Source: Streptomyces sp. NBC_00775
Lineage (GTDB): Bacteria > Actinomycetota > Actinomycetes > Streptomycetales > Streptomycetaceae
Assembly: GCF_036347135.1 (NCBI RefSeq)
Contig: NZ_CP108938.1
Location: forward strand, 2,790,001 to 2,854,000
Length of the DNA: 64,000 bases
Direction of reading: 5' to 3'
Shown: positions 26,995-34,671 of the stretch, piece by piece
Position numbering within the stretch: position 1 is the stretch's first letter
How the letters are laid out: every line of letters starts with the position of its first letter
Notes under the pieces: model-generated
The model's input: the letters and a program-made list of their open reading frames with translations, nothing else
What the model was told of the DNA's origin: nothing
The model's database searches: none
Position numbers and translations under genes: made by a program

Positions 26995-27696
26995 TCAGAA
27001 ATCGAAGCCGAGCTGGCCCTCGATCTCCGGAACGTTTCCGTTCGCCCAGCTGCGGACCTTCTTGAGGTGCCGCCACTGGGGCAGCGCATCAAGATACGCC
27101 CACGACAACCGGTGGTACGGGGTGGGGCCCCGCTCCTCCAGCGCGGCCTTGTGGACCGGCGACGGGTACCCGGCATTGGCCGCAAAACCGAAGTCTGCAT
27201 GGTCGATGCCCAGTTCGGCCATCATTTTGTCGCGCTGAACCTTGGCGATCACCGAAGCCGCCGCGACGGCGACGCAGGACTGATCGCCCTTGATCACCGT
27301 ACGGACCTGCCAGGGAGCACCGAGATAGTCGTGCTTCCCGTCGAGGATCACCGCGTCGGGACGGACCGGCAGCGCTTCCAGTGCACGCACGGCCGCCAGT
27401 CGCAGCGCGGCCGTCATCCCCAGGTCGTCGATCTCCTCCGGAGAGGCATGCCCCAGGGCGTACGACGTCACCCACTTCTCCAACTCCGCGGCGAGCGCGG
27501 TACGCCGCTTGACGGTCAGCAGCTTGGAGTCGGTGAGCCCTTCCGGCGGACGGCGCAGTCCCGTGACGGCGGCGCAGACGGTGACAGGGCCGGCCCACGC
27601 ACCGCGGCCCACCTCGTCGACACCGGCAATGATCTTCGCTCCGGTCGTGGCGCGGAGGGAGCGCTCGACGGTGTGGGTCGGTGGTTCGTACGGCAT
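26995..27696 (-). CDS. rnhB: Ribonuclease HII
   Basis: A 233-residue type 2 RNase H, which cuts the RNA strand of RNA-DNA hybrids and starts removal of misincorporated ribonucleotides. The family motifs are present: [17 protein letters not shown] with the first catalytic Asp-Glu, [22 protein letters not shown] with the third acidic residue, and [20 protein letters not shown] with the fourth Asp and Lys. The [20 protein letters not shown] segment is typical of the C-terminal part. Full length, intact, cytoplasmic. Confidence 0.97.
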   Translation of the reverse strand: MPYEPPTHTVERSLRATTGAKIIAGVDEVGRGAWAGPVTVCAAVTGLRRPPEGLTDSKLLTVKRRTALAAELEKWVTSYALGHASPEEIDDLGMTAALRLAAVRALEALPVRPDAVILDGKHDYLGAPWQVRTVIKGDQSCVAVAAASVIAKVQRDKMMAELGIDHADFGFAANAGYPSPVHKAALEERGPTPYHRLSWAYLDALPQWRHLKKVRSWANGNVPEIEGQLGFDF

Positions 27697-27733
27697 GGCG
27701 CCCTCAGCCTACGCCGCCCGAAGGCCCTCGCGA

Positions 27734-27762
27734 CACCCCGGTTTCCCCGAGCGACCGGGGTG
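27734..27762. terminator. Hairpin between tetR-type gene and rnhB
   Basis: CACCCCGGT (27734-27742) pairs perfectly with ACCGGGGTG (27754-27762) around an 11-base loop. It lies behind the TetR gene and ahead of rnhB on the same strand, so it could terminate or attenuate transcription. Confidence 0.5.
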
Positions 27763-27771
27763 CTCGCATCC

Positions 27772-27867
27772 GGGTCCACCAGGGTGTCCGCGTCGGGGTC
27801 CGTCAAGGTGTCCGTGGCAGGGTCGACCAGGGCGTCCGTACGAGGGTCGATCAGGCGGCCCGCTATC
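27772..27867. repeat. Four tandem 24-bp repeats immediately behind the TetR gene
   Basis: Units start at 27772, 27796, 27820 and 27844, each beginning GGGTC(C/G) and containing CAGGGTGTCCG or a variant; the fourth diverges at its end. The period is exactly 24, a multiple of three. On the minus strand, in a frame shifted relative to the TetR gene, they read as octapeptides of the form L-x-D-P-x-x-D-T (for example LVDPATDT, LTDPDADT). Confidence 0.8.
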
Positions 27868-28474
27868 GCAGCAGCGGGACCATCAGCTGGTCGATCATCT
27901 CCTCCAGATCCCGCTCGCTCCATTCGCTCGCGCACACCTTGGAGCGGTACATCATCATCGCCGGGATGGCGTCGAAAACGTAGGCGTTCGCGGCGTCGGG
28001 ACGCACCTCTCCCCTCTCGATTCCCCGGTCGATGACCTCTCGCAGCAGATGCATGGTCGGCTCGACGACCCCGCCGAGGATCACGCGGTGAAAGCGCTCA
28101 GCCTGAGCCACATCGCATTCGTGAAGCACTGAACGCAGCGCGAATCCGGGCTGCGAGTACATCGCCTCACGCACCCGCCGGCACAGTTCCAGCAGGTCCT
28201 CCCGGACACTCCCGAGGTCGGGCGCCTCCTCCGGGCTCGGCAGTCCGGCCTGGAGCGCGTCCGCGACGAGGTCCTCCTTGGACGGCCAGCGGCGGTAGAC
28301 CGCGGCCTTGCCGGTCTGGGCACGCGCGGCGACGCCTTCCATCGTGAGGCCGTTCCAGCCGACCGTGCCGAGCTGTTCCAGCGCGGCCTCGAGGATCGCG
28401 CGCTCGAGTACGGCACCGCGTCGGCGCGAGGAGGCCGTCTGAGCGGGGGCGGCCGTCCAACGCGAAGTAACCAT
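27863..28474 (-). CDS. TetR-family transcriptional regulator, probable repressor of the adjacent MFS pump
   Basis: A 203-residue TetR regulator. The N-terminal DNA-binding domain contains ILEAALEQLGTVGWNGLTME and the helix-turn-helix VAARAQTGKAAVYRRWPSKEDLV; the C-terminal domain is helical and ligand-binding (TetR_C-like, with YVFDAIPAMMMYRS). It is divergent from the MFS transporter, and two near-identical palindromes lie in the 172-bp gap, so it most likely represses the pump and itself until an inducing drug or metabolite binds. The stop codon falls at the edge of a 24-bp tandem repeat array. Confidence 0.92.
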   Translation of the reverse strand: MVTSRWTAAPAQTASSRRRGAVLERAILEAALEQLGTVGWNGLTMEGVAARAQTGKAAVYRRWPSKEDLVADALQAGLPSPEEAPDLGSVREDLLELCRRVREAMYSQPGFALRSVLHECDVAQAERFHRVILGGVVEPTMHLLREVIDRGIERGEVRPDAANAYVFDAIPAMMMYRSKVCASEWSERDLEEMIDQLMVPLLR

Positions 28475-28554
28475 CTGACTGTCTCCGTTGTGCAGGGGAG
28501 CGGGATTTTCGGGGAGAGAAGAGCGATCGAGTTGACGCCATGCGGCAGCGACTT

Positions 28555-28576
28555 CAGTGAACGCTTGCGTTCACTG
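28555..28576. promoter_or_regulatory. TetR-type operator 1
   Basis: CAGTGAACGC-TT-GCGTTCACTG is a perfect inverted repeat with 10-bp arms in the TetR/MFS intergenic region. Its inner 9-bp arms are identical to those of the second site 48 bases away (centre to centre), which makes chance occurrence very unlikely. Confidence 0.88.
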
Positions 28577-28593
28577 TTGGGGACTCACTACCG

Positions 28594-28623
28594 TTGACGC
28601 GGCAGTGAACGCGAGCGTTCACT
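28594..28623 (+). promoter_or_regulatory. MFS promoter region with TetR-type operator 2
   Basis: AGTGAACGC-GA-GCGTTCACT (28604-28623) is the second copy of the operator. TTGACG at 28594-28599 is a plausible -35, so the operator would cover the spacer and -10 of the MFS promoter. Binding here should block RNA polymerase. The -10 itself is not obvious. Confidence 0.75.
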
Positions 28624-28646
28624 AACGCACTTGTGGGGGACCCATA

Positions 28647-30203
28647 GTGACAACCTCTCAGTTGATTCAGGACCCAGAGCGCCCGAAGTCGGGAGTGGCC
28701 CGCCGGGAGGGGCATCCCGGCATCGCACTCACCGTCATCGCGGCCTGCCAACTCATGGTGGTACTCGACGCGACGATTGTGAACATCGCGCTCCCGCACA
28801 TTCAAGACGCGCTCAAGTTCAGTACGACCGACCTGACGTGGGTGGTCAGCGCGTACACCCTCACCTTCGGTGGCCTGCTGCTTCTCGGCGCCCGAGCAGG
28901 TGACATCCTCGGTCGGCGCCGGGTCTTCATGACCGGCATCCTGCTGTTCACCTTCGCTTCGTTGCTCGGCGGACTCGCCCAGGAACCGTGGCAGTTGCTG
29001 GCCGCGCGTGCCCTGCAGGGCGTTGGTGGCGCGATCGCGTCGCCCACTTCGCTGGCGCTCATCACCACCACATTCCCCGAGGGCCCGGAGCGGAACCGGG
29101 CGTTCGCCGTCTTCGCCACGGTCTCGGCCGGCGGTGGAGCGATCGGTCTGCTCGCCGGCGGCATGCTCACGGAGTGGCTCGACTGGCGTTGGGTCCTCTT
29201 CGTCAACGTACCCATCGGTGTGCTGATCGCCGTACTCACGCCGATGTACATCAACGAGTCTGAACGCCACCCCGGGCGCTTCGACATCGCGGGTGCGCTC
29301 GCCTCGACAGCCGGAATGGCGTCCCTGGTGTACGGCTTCATCCGCGCCTCGGAGGACGGTTGGCGGGACAGCGTCACGATCGGGTCGTTCGGCGCGGCCG
29401 TGGTGCTGCTGGTGGCCTTCGGGGTCATCGAGACGCGGGCCAAGGAGCCCATCACACCGCTGAAGATGTTCGCCGACCGCAACCGCTCGGGCACGTATGT
29501 GATCATGCTGAGCCTGGCGGCGGCGATGTTCGGGATGTTCTTCTACATCGTGCTCTTCGTGCAGAACGTGCTGGGGTACAGCCCGATCTCGGCCGGTGTG
29601 GCCTTCCTCCCGGTGACGGTCGCGATCGCGGTCGGCGCGGGTCTGTCGCAGCGGTTCCTGCCGGTGCTCGGCCCCAAGCCGTTCATGCTCGTCGGCTCGA
29701 CGCTCGTCGCACTCGGGCTCGGCTGGCAGACGTTCATCAGCCCTGACAGCTCGTACGTCGGCGGAGTGCTCGGCCCGATGCTGCTGTTCGGCTTCGGCAT
29801 GGGCCTGAACTTCGTGACGCTGACGGTCACCGCGGTCTCGGGTGTCGCCCAGCACGAGGCGGGCGCTGCCTCGGGTCTGCTCAATGTCACGCAGCAGGTG
29901 GGCGGTTCGCTGGGCCTCTCCATCCTCACCACGGTCTTCGGTTCGGCCAGCCGTGACGAGGCGGAGAAGCAGATGCCCAAGTTCCTGACGGACGGCTCGC
30001 CCGAACAGAAGGCGGAATTCGCCAAGACCCACCAGCTGCCCGCTCCTTGGGGTCACCAGGTGCTCGCCGAGGGCATCTCGACGGCCTTCATTCCGGCGGC
30101 CGCGATGGCCCTGCTGGCCCTGATCACGGCCGTGCTGGTGATCCGGGTCCGCAAGAGCGACATGGACGCCCTCGCCGGCACGGCAGGCCCTGCCGGGGGC
30201 TGA
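28647..30203 (+). CDS. MFS drug efflux transporter, DHA2 (EmrB/QacA) family, 14 TM
   Basis: A 518-residue proton-driven exporter with 14 predicted membrane segments. The subfamily motif in helix 1 is VVLDATIVNIALPHI, motif A-like GGLLLLGARAGDILGRRRVF follows, and LAARALQGVGGAIASPTSLA carries the ALQGVGGA motif of helix 4. It most likely exports an antibiotic or other lipophilic compound. The GTG at 28647 starts MTTSQLIQDPE. It is controlled by the divergent TetR regulator through the two palindromes upstream and is closed by the hairpin at 30250-30300. Confidence 0.93.
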   Translation: MTTSQLIQDPERPKSGVARREGHPGIALTVIAACQLMVVLDATIVNIALPHIQDALKFSTTDLTWVVSAYTLTFGGLLLLGARAGDILGRRRVFMTGILLFTFASLLGGLAQEPWQLLAARALQGVGGAIASPTSLALITTTFPEGPERNRAFAVFATVSAGGGAIGLLAGGMLTEWLDWRWVLFVNVPIGVLIAVLTPMYINESERHPGRFDIAGALASTAGMASLVYGFIRASEDGWRDSVTIGSFGAAVVLLVAFGVIETRAKEPITPLKMFADRNRSGTYVIMLSLAAAMFGMFFYIVLFVQNVLGYSPISAGVAFLPVTVAIAVGAGLSQRFLPVLGPKPFMLVGSTLVALGLGWQTFISPDSSYVGGVLGPMLLFGFGMGLNFVTLTVTAVSGVAQHEAGAASGLLNVTQQVGGSLGLSILTTVFGSASRDEAEKQMPKFLTDGSPEQKAEFAKTHQLPAPWGHQVLAEGISTAFIPAAAMALLALITAVLVIRVRKSDMDALAGTAGPAGG

Positions 30204-30249
30204 CGACGACACCGCGGAGGCCGGACCGGGCCCGGGGGAACCTGACGGC

Positions 30250-30300
30250 GAGCCCGCCGCTCTCCGGCCATCCGCAGGACGACCGGAGAGCGGCGGGCTC
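30250..30300. terminator. Terminator of the MFS gene
   Basis: A perfect 18-bp stem, beginning GAGCCCGCCGCTCTCCGG (30250-30267) and closing at 30283-30300, with a 15-base loop, 46 bases behind the stop codon. Confidence 0.85.
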
Positions 30301-30440
30301 CCTGGTCACCGGCGGCACCACGAGCTTCCTCGGTACCGCCTGTACGTGATGAGCACCACGACCAGTCCGAGCCAGAGCCCTACGCTGTCCCGTCGACGCA
30401 CGCCCGCCATGATCCACAGGCGGCGTGGCGGGCAGGGCGT

Positions 30441-30463
30441 CCCTGGGGCACGGCGCCCCAGGG
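30441..30463. terminator. Hairpin downstream of the ADP-ribosylglycohydrolase gene
   Basis: CCCTGGGGC-ACGGC... pairs as CCCTGGGGC (30441-30449) with GCCCCAGGG (30455-30463) around a 5-base loop. It lies about 170 bases behind the minus-strand stop at 30633 and may end that transcript. Confidence 0.45.
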
Positions 30464-30632
30464 GGTGCCGTCGGCCGGGCTGTGGCAGGCCCGTGGCAGA
30501 GACCTCGGCCGCACGCGTCGCCGCCCCTGAGACGGCCGCGGAGACGTCAGCCGGGGTTCCTCCGGATCCCCGGCCCTTGGGCCGCCTGAAGCGCCGTACG
30601 ACCGCCCTGGGCGCCCCTCGGGCCGTACGCGC

Positions 30633-31562
30633 CTAGGCGCCGCTCGTCGTACGCCCGTACGCGGGACCCGAAACCCAGTCCGGCAGCCTCTCCGTACGCT
30701 CCAGCCACGTGCTCGGGGGCGCTCCCGCCTTCCCGGCGGCGACGACGCCGCCCACGATGGCGCAGGTCGTGTCCACGTCGCCGCCGACCTGGGCGGTGGC
30801 CCAGAAGGCCCCTTCGTAGTCACCAAGGGCCCGGGCCGCCGACCAGAGCGCGAACGGCACGGTGTCGTGCGCCGACGTACGCCGCCCACAGCCCAGTACT
30901 GCGGCCACGGTCGCGGTGTCCCCGTAGTCGAGCATGTCCCGGGCGCGCCGCAGCCCGGCGCCGACGGCGCTGCGCGGTACGAGCGCGATGACGCCGTCCA
31001 GGAGCGCCTCGGCCCTCGGCGGCCCCGCCGGGTCGGCCGCCAGTGCGGCGGCCGCGGCGACGGCCATGGCGCCGACCACGGCCTCGCGGTGCTGGTGCGT
31101 GGGGTACGCCGAGATCTCCGCCTGGTGCGTCGCCTGCTCCGGGTCGTCCGCGTACCAGGCCCCCAAGGGGGCGATCCGCATCGCGGCGCCGTTGCCCCAC
31201 GAGCCCTGGCCCTTGAAGAGGGCGGATGCCAGCTCGCGCCAGTCGCCGCCTTCCCGGATCTGCCGCAGCAGGCGGTTGACCGCGGGCCCGTAGCCGCGGT
31301 CGAAGTCGTGGTGCTCGGCGAACGAGCGGGCCAGTTCGTCCTGGTCGATTCGGTGATGCGCGGCCAAAACGGCCACTACGGAGCAGGCCATTTCGGTGTC
31401 GTCGGTCCATTGCCAGGAAGGGGGCGGCAGCTCACGGCGCTTCAGCAGCGGGTAGTTCGCGGGCACGAAGTACTGCGAGCCCAGCGCGTCTCCCACCGCG
31501 AGTCCGCGCAGGCTGGCCAGGGCGCGGTCCAAGCGCCTGTCGGGAGAGGAGTCAGCGGTCAT
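30633..31562 (-). CDS. ADP-ribosylglycohydrolase family protein
   Basis: A 309-residue DraG/ARH-type hydrolase that removes ADP-ribose from modified targets using two metal ions. Metal-binding motifs are visible at both ends: WTDDTEMACSVV near residue 53 and GGDVDTTCAIVGGVVAA near residue 265; the N-terminal GLAVGDALGSQYFVP is the usual opening. KGQGSWGNGAAMRIAPLGAW is the conserved central segment. It starts 12 bases behind the stop of the histidine phosphatase gene, so the two form an operon. The target (protein, arginine, nucleic acid) cannot be told from sequence. Confidence 0.92.
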   Translation of the reverse strand: MTADSSPDRRLDRALASLRGLAVGDALGSQYFVPANYPLLKRRELPPPSWQWTDDTEMACSVVAVLAAHHRIDQDELARSFAEHHDFDRGYGPAVNRLLRQIREGGDWRELASALFKGQGSWGNGAAMRIAPLGAWYADDPEQATHQAEISAYPTHQHREAVVGAMAVAAAAALAADPAGPPRAEALLDGVIALVPRSAVGAGLRRARDMLDYGDTATVAAVLGCGRRTSAHDTVPFALWSAARALGDYEGAFWATAQVGGDVDTTCAIVGGVVAAGKAGAPPSTWLERTERLPDWVSGPAYGRTTSGA

Positions 31563-31574
31563 CGCCCTGCCACT

Positions 31575-32234
31575 CTATCCGGTGACTCCGTACGATTCCG
31601 GATCACGCCATTGCTCGAAAGGCCGGTCAAGCGTGTACCTGCCGTCCTCCCCCAGAACGAGCATTCGCGTCTCTCCGTTCCCAGGGTTCGACAGCGATTC
31701 GAATTCCGCGACCGTCCAGTGGAACCAGCGCATGCAGAACAGCCGCATGGCCAGGCCGTGGGTCACAATGAGCACGTTCGGCGGGTGGTCGGGGGCCTCG
31801 AAGCTCCGGTACAGGCTCTCCAGGAAGCCGCCCACCCGGTCGTACACGTCGGCACCGGACTCGCCCTGCGCGAAGCGGTAGAAGAAGTGCCCGTACGCGT
31901 CGCGGTACGCCTTCTGAAGGCGTACGTCGTCGCGGTCCTGCCAGTTGCCCCAGTCCTGCTCGCGCAGTCGCGGCTCCTCGCGCACCCGTACGAGTTCGGG
32001 GTCGAGGTGGAAGGCGCGGAACGTCTCGTGGGTGCGGCGGTACGGGGACACGTAAACGCTTACGCGCTCCCGTCCGAACAGCTCCCGCAGCTGTTTGCCC
32101 GTGTCCTCCGCCTGCTGCCACCCCTTCTCGGTGAGCGCCAGAGCGTGGTCGGGCTCGCGTTCGTACACGGTGTCATCGGCATTGCCCGCCGACTCGCCGT
32201 GCCGGACAAGGACGATGCGCCGTGGTCGAGCCAT
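31575..32234 (-). CDS. Histidine phosphatase family protein (phosphoglycerate mutase-like)
   Basis: A 219-residue member of the histidine phosphatase superfamily. The phosphohistidine motif is IVLVRHGESAGNADD at residues 7-20, ALTEKGWQQAEDTGKQL follows, SPYRRTHETFRAF carries the conserved Arg, and IVTHGLAMRLF holds the second catalytic His. It is unlikely to be the glycolytic mutase because it lacks the mutase-specific insertions; broad phosphatase activity is more likely. First gene of a two-gene operon with ADP-ribosylglycohydrolase. Confidence 0.9.
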   Translation of the reverse strand: MARPRRIVLVRHGESAGNADDTVYEREPDHALALTEKGWQQAEDTGKQLRELFGRERVSVYVSPYRRTHETFRAFHLDPELVRVREEPRLREQDWGNWQDRDDVRLQKAYRDAYGHFFYRFAQGESGADVYDRVGGFLESLYRSFEAPDHPPNVLIVTHGLAMRLFCMRWFHWTVAEFESLSNPGNGETRMLVLGEDGRYTLDRPFEQWRDPESYGVTG

Positions 32235-32338
32235 GCCAAGACCCTAGATCGTGTGAGGGCCGATCGAGCACTCGTACGGGCTCCATACGGCGTAGGTCAC
32301 ACGGTTCTTGCCCACCGGAACCACCGCGGACGGCCCCC

Positions 32339-32944
32339 TCAGACCGTCCAGCTGGGCTCCAGTTCCACGATGTCGCCCGCGAGGGCCGCGACATCGGCCT
32401 CGATCTGGGCGCGCAGCGCGAGGCGTTCCACTCGCTCGGCGCGGTACTTGCCGTGCTCCGCGGCCGACTGCCACATGGACAGGATCAGGAACTCATGGCC
32501 GGGTGCCTCACCGAACAGGCCCCGCACCATGCCGGGCGAGCCCGCCATCGCGGGGTTCCAGACCTTCTCCTGCATCAGCGCGAAGTGCTCCGCCCGCTCC
32601 TCGTGGATCCGGCAGTGGGCCACTCGTACCAGGTCGGCGTCCGTGAAGCGCGGCTCGAAGCCGGTTTTCACGTCGAAACGGTGATCGAACAGCTTGACCT
32701 GCGAGTCCTTGAAGGTGCCCGACTGCGCGGCGGCGAGCCGATCGTGGGAGCGGGCCATGAAGGAGTCGTAGAAGGCACGGCTTTCCCAGAAGGCGAAGAT
32801 GTGCGCGACGCCGGACCGCCCCCGGCTCCATCCCCCGCCCTGTCCCCGGAAACCCGGCTCCCCCAGAAGCCCCGCCCACTTTCGCTGCCCCCGCTCGAAA
32901 CCGCGGCGGTCGACCACGGTGCAGCGAATCCACTTGACCAGCAC
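32339..32944 (-). CDS. DUF4937/YdbC-family protein (monooxygenase-like fold)
   Basis: A 201-residue protein with two ferredoxin-like repeats. The N-terminal VLVKWIRCTVVDRRGFERGQ and AHIFAFWESRAFYDSFM form the DUF4937 domain; the second half (LVRVAHCRIHEERAEHFALM; FLILSMWQSAAEHGKY) resembles antibiotic-biosynthesis-monooxygenase folds. Function unknown, probably binds a small molecule. The GTG at 32944 is chosen because the upstream extension to 33076 reads as Arg/Pro-rich non-protein and overlaps the terD promoter. Confidence 0.8.
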   Translation of the reverse strand: MLVKWIRCTVVDRRGFERGQRKWAGLLGEPGFRGQGGGWSRGRSGVAHIFAFWESRAFYDSFMARSHDRLAAAQSGTFKDSQVKLFDHRFDVKTGFEPRFTDADLVRVAHCRIHEERAEHFALMQEKVWNPAMAGSPGMVRGLFGEAPGHEFLILSMWQSAAEHGKYRAERVERLALRAQIEADVAALAGDIVELEPSWTV

Positions 32945-33099
32945 CGCGCCATCGTAAGGCCACGGAGCGTGGCGCCGGTCACGCTCCGGCGGAGTACATC
33001 CGCGCGAGCGCCCCGGCGTGCGTGGCACGATGGACAACCGGCCCTGATCGCAGGGTAGTTGGGCCAGGCAGCACATGGGGAACGGGGAGGGGAGATCTG

Positions 33100-33633
33100 A
33101 TGAACGGTCTCAACAAGGGCATCCGCAAGGTTGAGTTGGCGGTGAAGTGGGATCCGAGTCCTGTCGGTGAGCCCGCGACCGATCTCGACATCATCGCGGC
33201 GACCTATCTGTCGACCGACCCGAACGAAAAGCCGGTCTACGTAGTGCACTTCGACAGCCGCTCGCCGGACGGCACCATCTATCTGAACCGGGACAGCAAG
33301 GACGGCAAGGGCTTCGGCTGGGACGAGGTCATGACGCTGGAGCTGGACCGCCTGAACAGCCGCTACGCGCGCGTGGTGGTCGGCGTCCTCATCCAACAGC
33401 GCGCCGGCCACAAGACGTTCGTGGGTGTACTCAATCCCGGCTTTCGCATGCGTGAGGGCTACACCGTTCTGGCGGAGGACAATTTCGGCGACGTCCTGGG
33501 AGCGACGGCCGCTACGGTCGGGGAGTTCGTACGCGACGACTCCGAAGAGTGGACTTTCCACCCCGGCATCCACGGCTACGACACGGACCCGGCGACCTTC
33601 GCCAGGGTCATGGGCAACCCTTCGGAAGCCTGA
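33100..33633 (+). CDS. TerD-family stress protein
   Basis: A 177-residue single TerD (tellurium resistance / calcium-binding stress) domain. KGIRKVELAVKWDPSPVGEP opens the beta-sandwich; DLDIIAATYLS and GTIYLNRDSKDGKGFGWDEV carry the acidic residues that would bind Ca2+, although the loop is less canonical than the GDN-type loop of TerD/TerZ. RVVVGVLIQQRAG and FGDVLGATAATVGEF are also typical. Streptomyces has many such paralogues, linked to stress and development; no ter operon is adjacent. The ATG at 33100 follows GGAGGGGAGA. Confidence 0.88.
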   Translation: MNGLNKGIRKVELAVKWDPSPVGEPATDLDIIAATYLSTDPNEKPVYVVHFDSRSPDGTIYLNRDSKDGKGFGWDEVMTLELDRLNSRYARVVVGVLIQQRAGHKTFVGVLNPGFRMREGYTVLAEDNFGDVLGATAATVGEFVRDDSEEWTFHPGIHGYDTDPATFARVMGNPSEA

Positions 33634-33691
33634 ACCGCATTCCCTGGGGACCCCAATTTCCGAAACGGGCCTCTCCTTAGGACCGCGATAA

Positions 33692-33734
33692 CGCTGAAGG
33701 GCGGCACGGCCGGTGGCCGTGCCGCCCTTCAGCG
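33692..33734. terminator. Bidirectional terminator between TerD and DUF6215 genes
   Basis: A perfect 20-bp stem (33692-33711 with 33715-33734) and a 3-base GGT loop between two convergent genes; one of the strongest hairpins in the window. Confidence 0.92.
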
Positions 33735-33765
33735 CTTCTGGTGAGCGCTCGGCGTGAGGGGCTCG

Positions 33766-34455
33766 TCAGCCGGCGGTCCAGCCCGGGATCGTCGGCAGCA
33801 CCTTCTCGGCGACGCGGAACAACGCCGCGTCGTCGGGCGGTACGTCGTCCTGGCGCCAGATGTCGATCTCGAACGAGCCGCCGCCGTCCTTCGCGTTCCC
33901 GGCGACCAGCAGCCGGCGGGCGCTGCCGCCGGGGCCGCTGTCGGCCTTGCCGCCGCCGAGATTGAAGGTGATGGCGATGGTCCGGTCCGAGTAGAGGACC
34001 GCCGGGTGACCGAGGACCGTCTTCTTCTCAGCGCTCTCGCCCAGGTAGCCGATCGTGTCGGCGACCGGAAGATGGTCGTACGACGCCGAAAGCTTCACGG
34101 AGTAGGTCATCAGATCCACGTTGGCCTCGGGGGCAGCGATCTTGGTGCCGTCGGCGAGGGTGACCGAGCTCTTGCTGCCGCCGGCGGTCTCCGCGTGCTC
34201 GTCCGGCGTTCCAAGGAGCGCCGGAAGGTCCGGGCGGTTCAGCGCCGCGCACAGCTGTGCTCCCGAGACGTACTTCGACGACCGGGCGTCGTGCCCGCCC
34301 GAGCAAGCCGCCGGCCTGTCGTCATCCGCGTTGTGACTGGACGCTTCCTGCAGCCCCCACAGGACACCCGCGAGGCCTCCGACCATCACCACCGCCGCGA
34401 CGGCCTGCGCCCCCGCGCTCATGCCCTTCTTGGATTCCCCGAGATCGCCGACCAT
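33766..34455 (-). CDS. DUF6215 membrane-anchored protein
   Basis: A 229-residue protein with a short cytoplasmic start (MVGDLGESKKGMS), one membrane segment (AQAVAAVVMVGGLAGVLWGL) and an outside domain of about 190 residues. SGAQLCAALNRPDLPALLGT resembles the start of a DUF3558-like fold, and ADGTKIAAPEANVDLMTYSV continues the DUF6215 pattern. It contains two cysteines outside the membrane that may pair. Function unknown; likely an exported, membrane-tethered protein restricted to Streptomyces. Confidence 0.82.
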   Translation of the reverse strand: MVGDLGESKKGMSAGAQAVAAVVMVGGLAGVLWGLQEASSHNADDDRPAACSGGHDARSSKYVSGAQLCAALNRPDLPALLGTPDEHAETAGGSKSSVTLADGTKIAAPEANVDLMTYSVKLSASYDHLPVADTIGYLGESAEKKTVLGHPAVLYSDRTIAITFNLGGGKADSGPGGSARRLLVAGNAKDGGGSFEIDIWRQDDVPPDDAALFRVAEKVLPTIPGWTAG

Positions 34456-34589
34456 GCCCCCACCCCGCCGTGCGCGCCCTGTGCACGCCCTGTGCGCGAT
34501 GGGGGAGCCTAACCGGTGATCGTTTCGCGCGGAAATGAGAATTTCCCCGGGTTGTCGGACATGCGCGTGCCCTGGGCCGGAAAACGGCG

Positions 34590-34625
34590 AGGGCGGTGGA
34601 GCCCGGATATCAGCTCCACCGCCCT
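34590..34625 (-). terminator. Terminator of nrdJ
   Basis: AGGGCGGTGGAGC (34590-34602) and its exact complement (34613-34625) form a 13-bp stem with a 10-base loop, 46 bases behind the nrdJ stop. Confidence 0.85.
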
Positions 34626-34671
34626 GACCAGCTAGTTCATCCGCCTAGCAGGCGTCCGACATCAGCCGCAA

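Larger units (their letters stand above)
30204..30632. other. 429-bp intergenic region between convergent genes
   Basis: It holds the MFS terminator (30250-30300) and a second hairpin (30441-30463) behind the ADP-ribosylglycohydrolase gene. A 96-codon frame at 30346-30636 is Arg/Pro/Thr-rich, lacks a ribosome binding site and is not accepted as a gene. Confidence 0.6.

Noticed and set aside
27516..27935. 139-codon frame covering the 24-bp repeats
   Set aside because: It overlaps both the TetR 3' end and the rnhB start; only the repeat part looks ordered. Kept as a finding on the repeat, not as a gene.
30346..30636. 96-codon open frame between MFS and ADP-ribosylglycohydrolase genes
   Set aside because: Arg/Pro/Thr-rich composition, no ribosome binding site, spans a hairpin; not protein-like.
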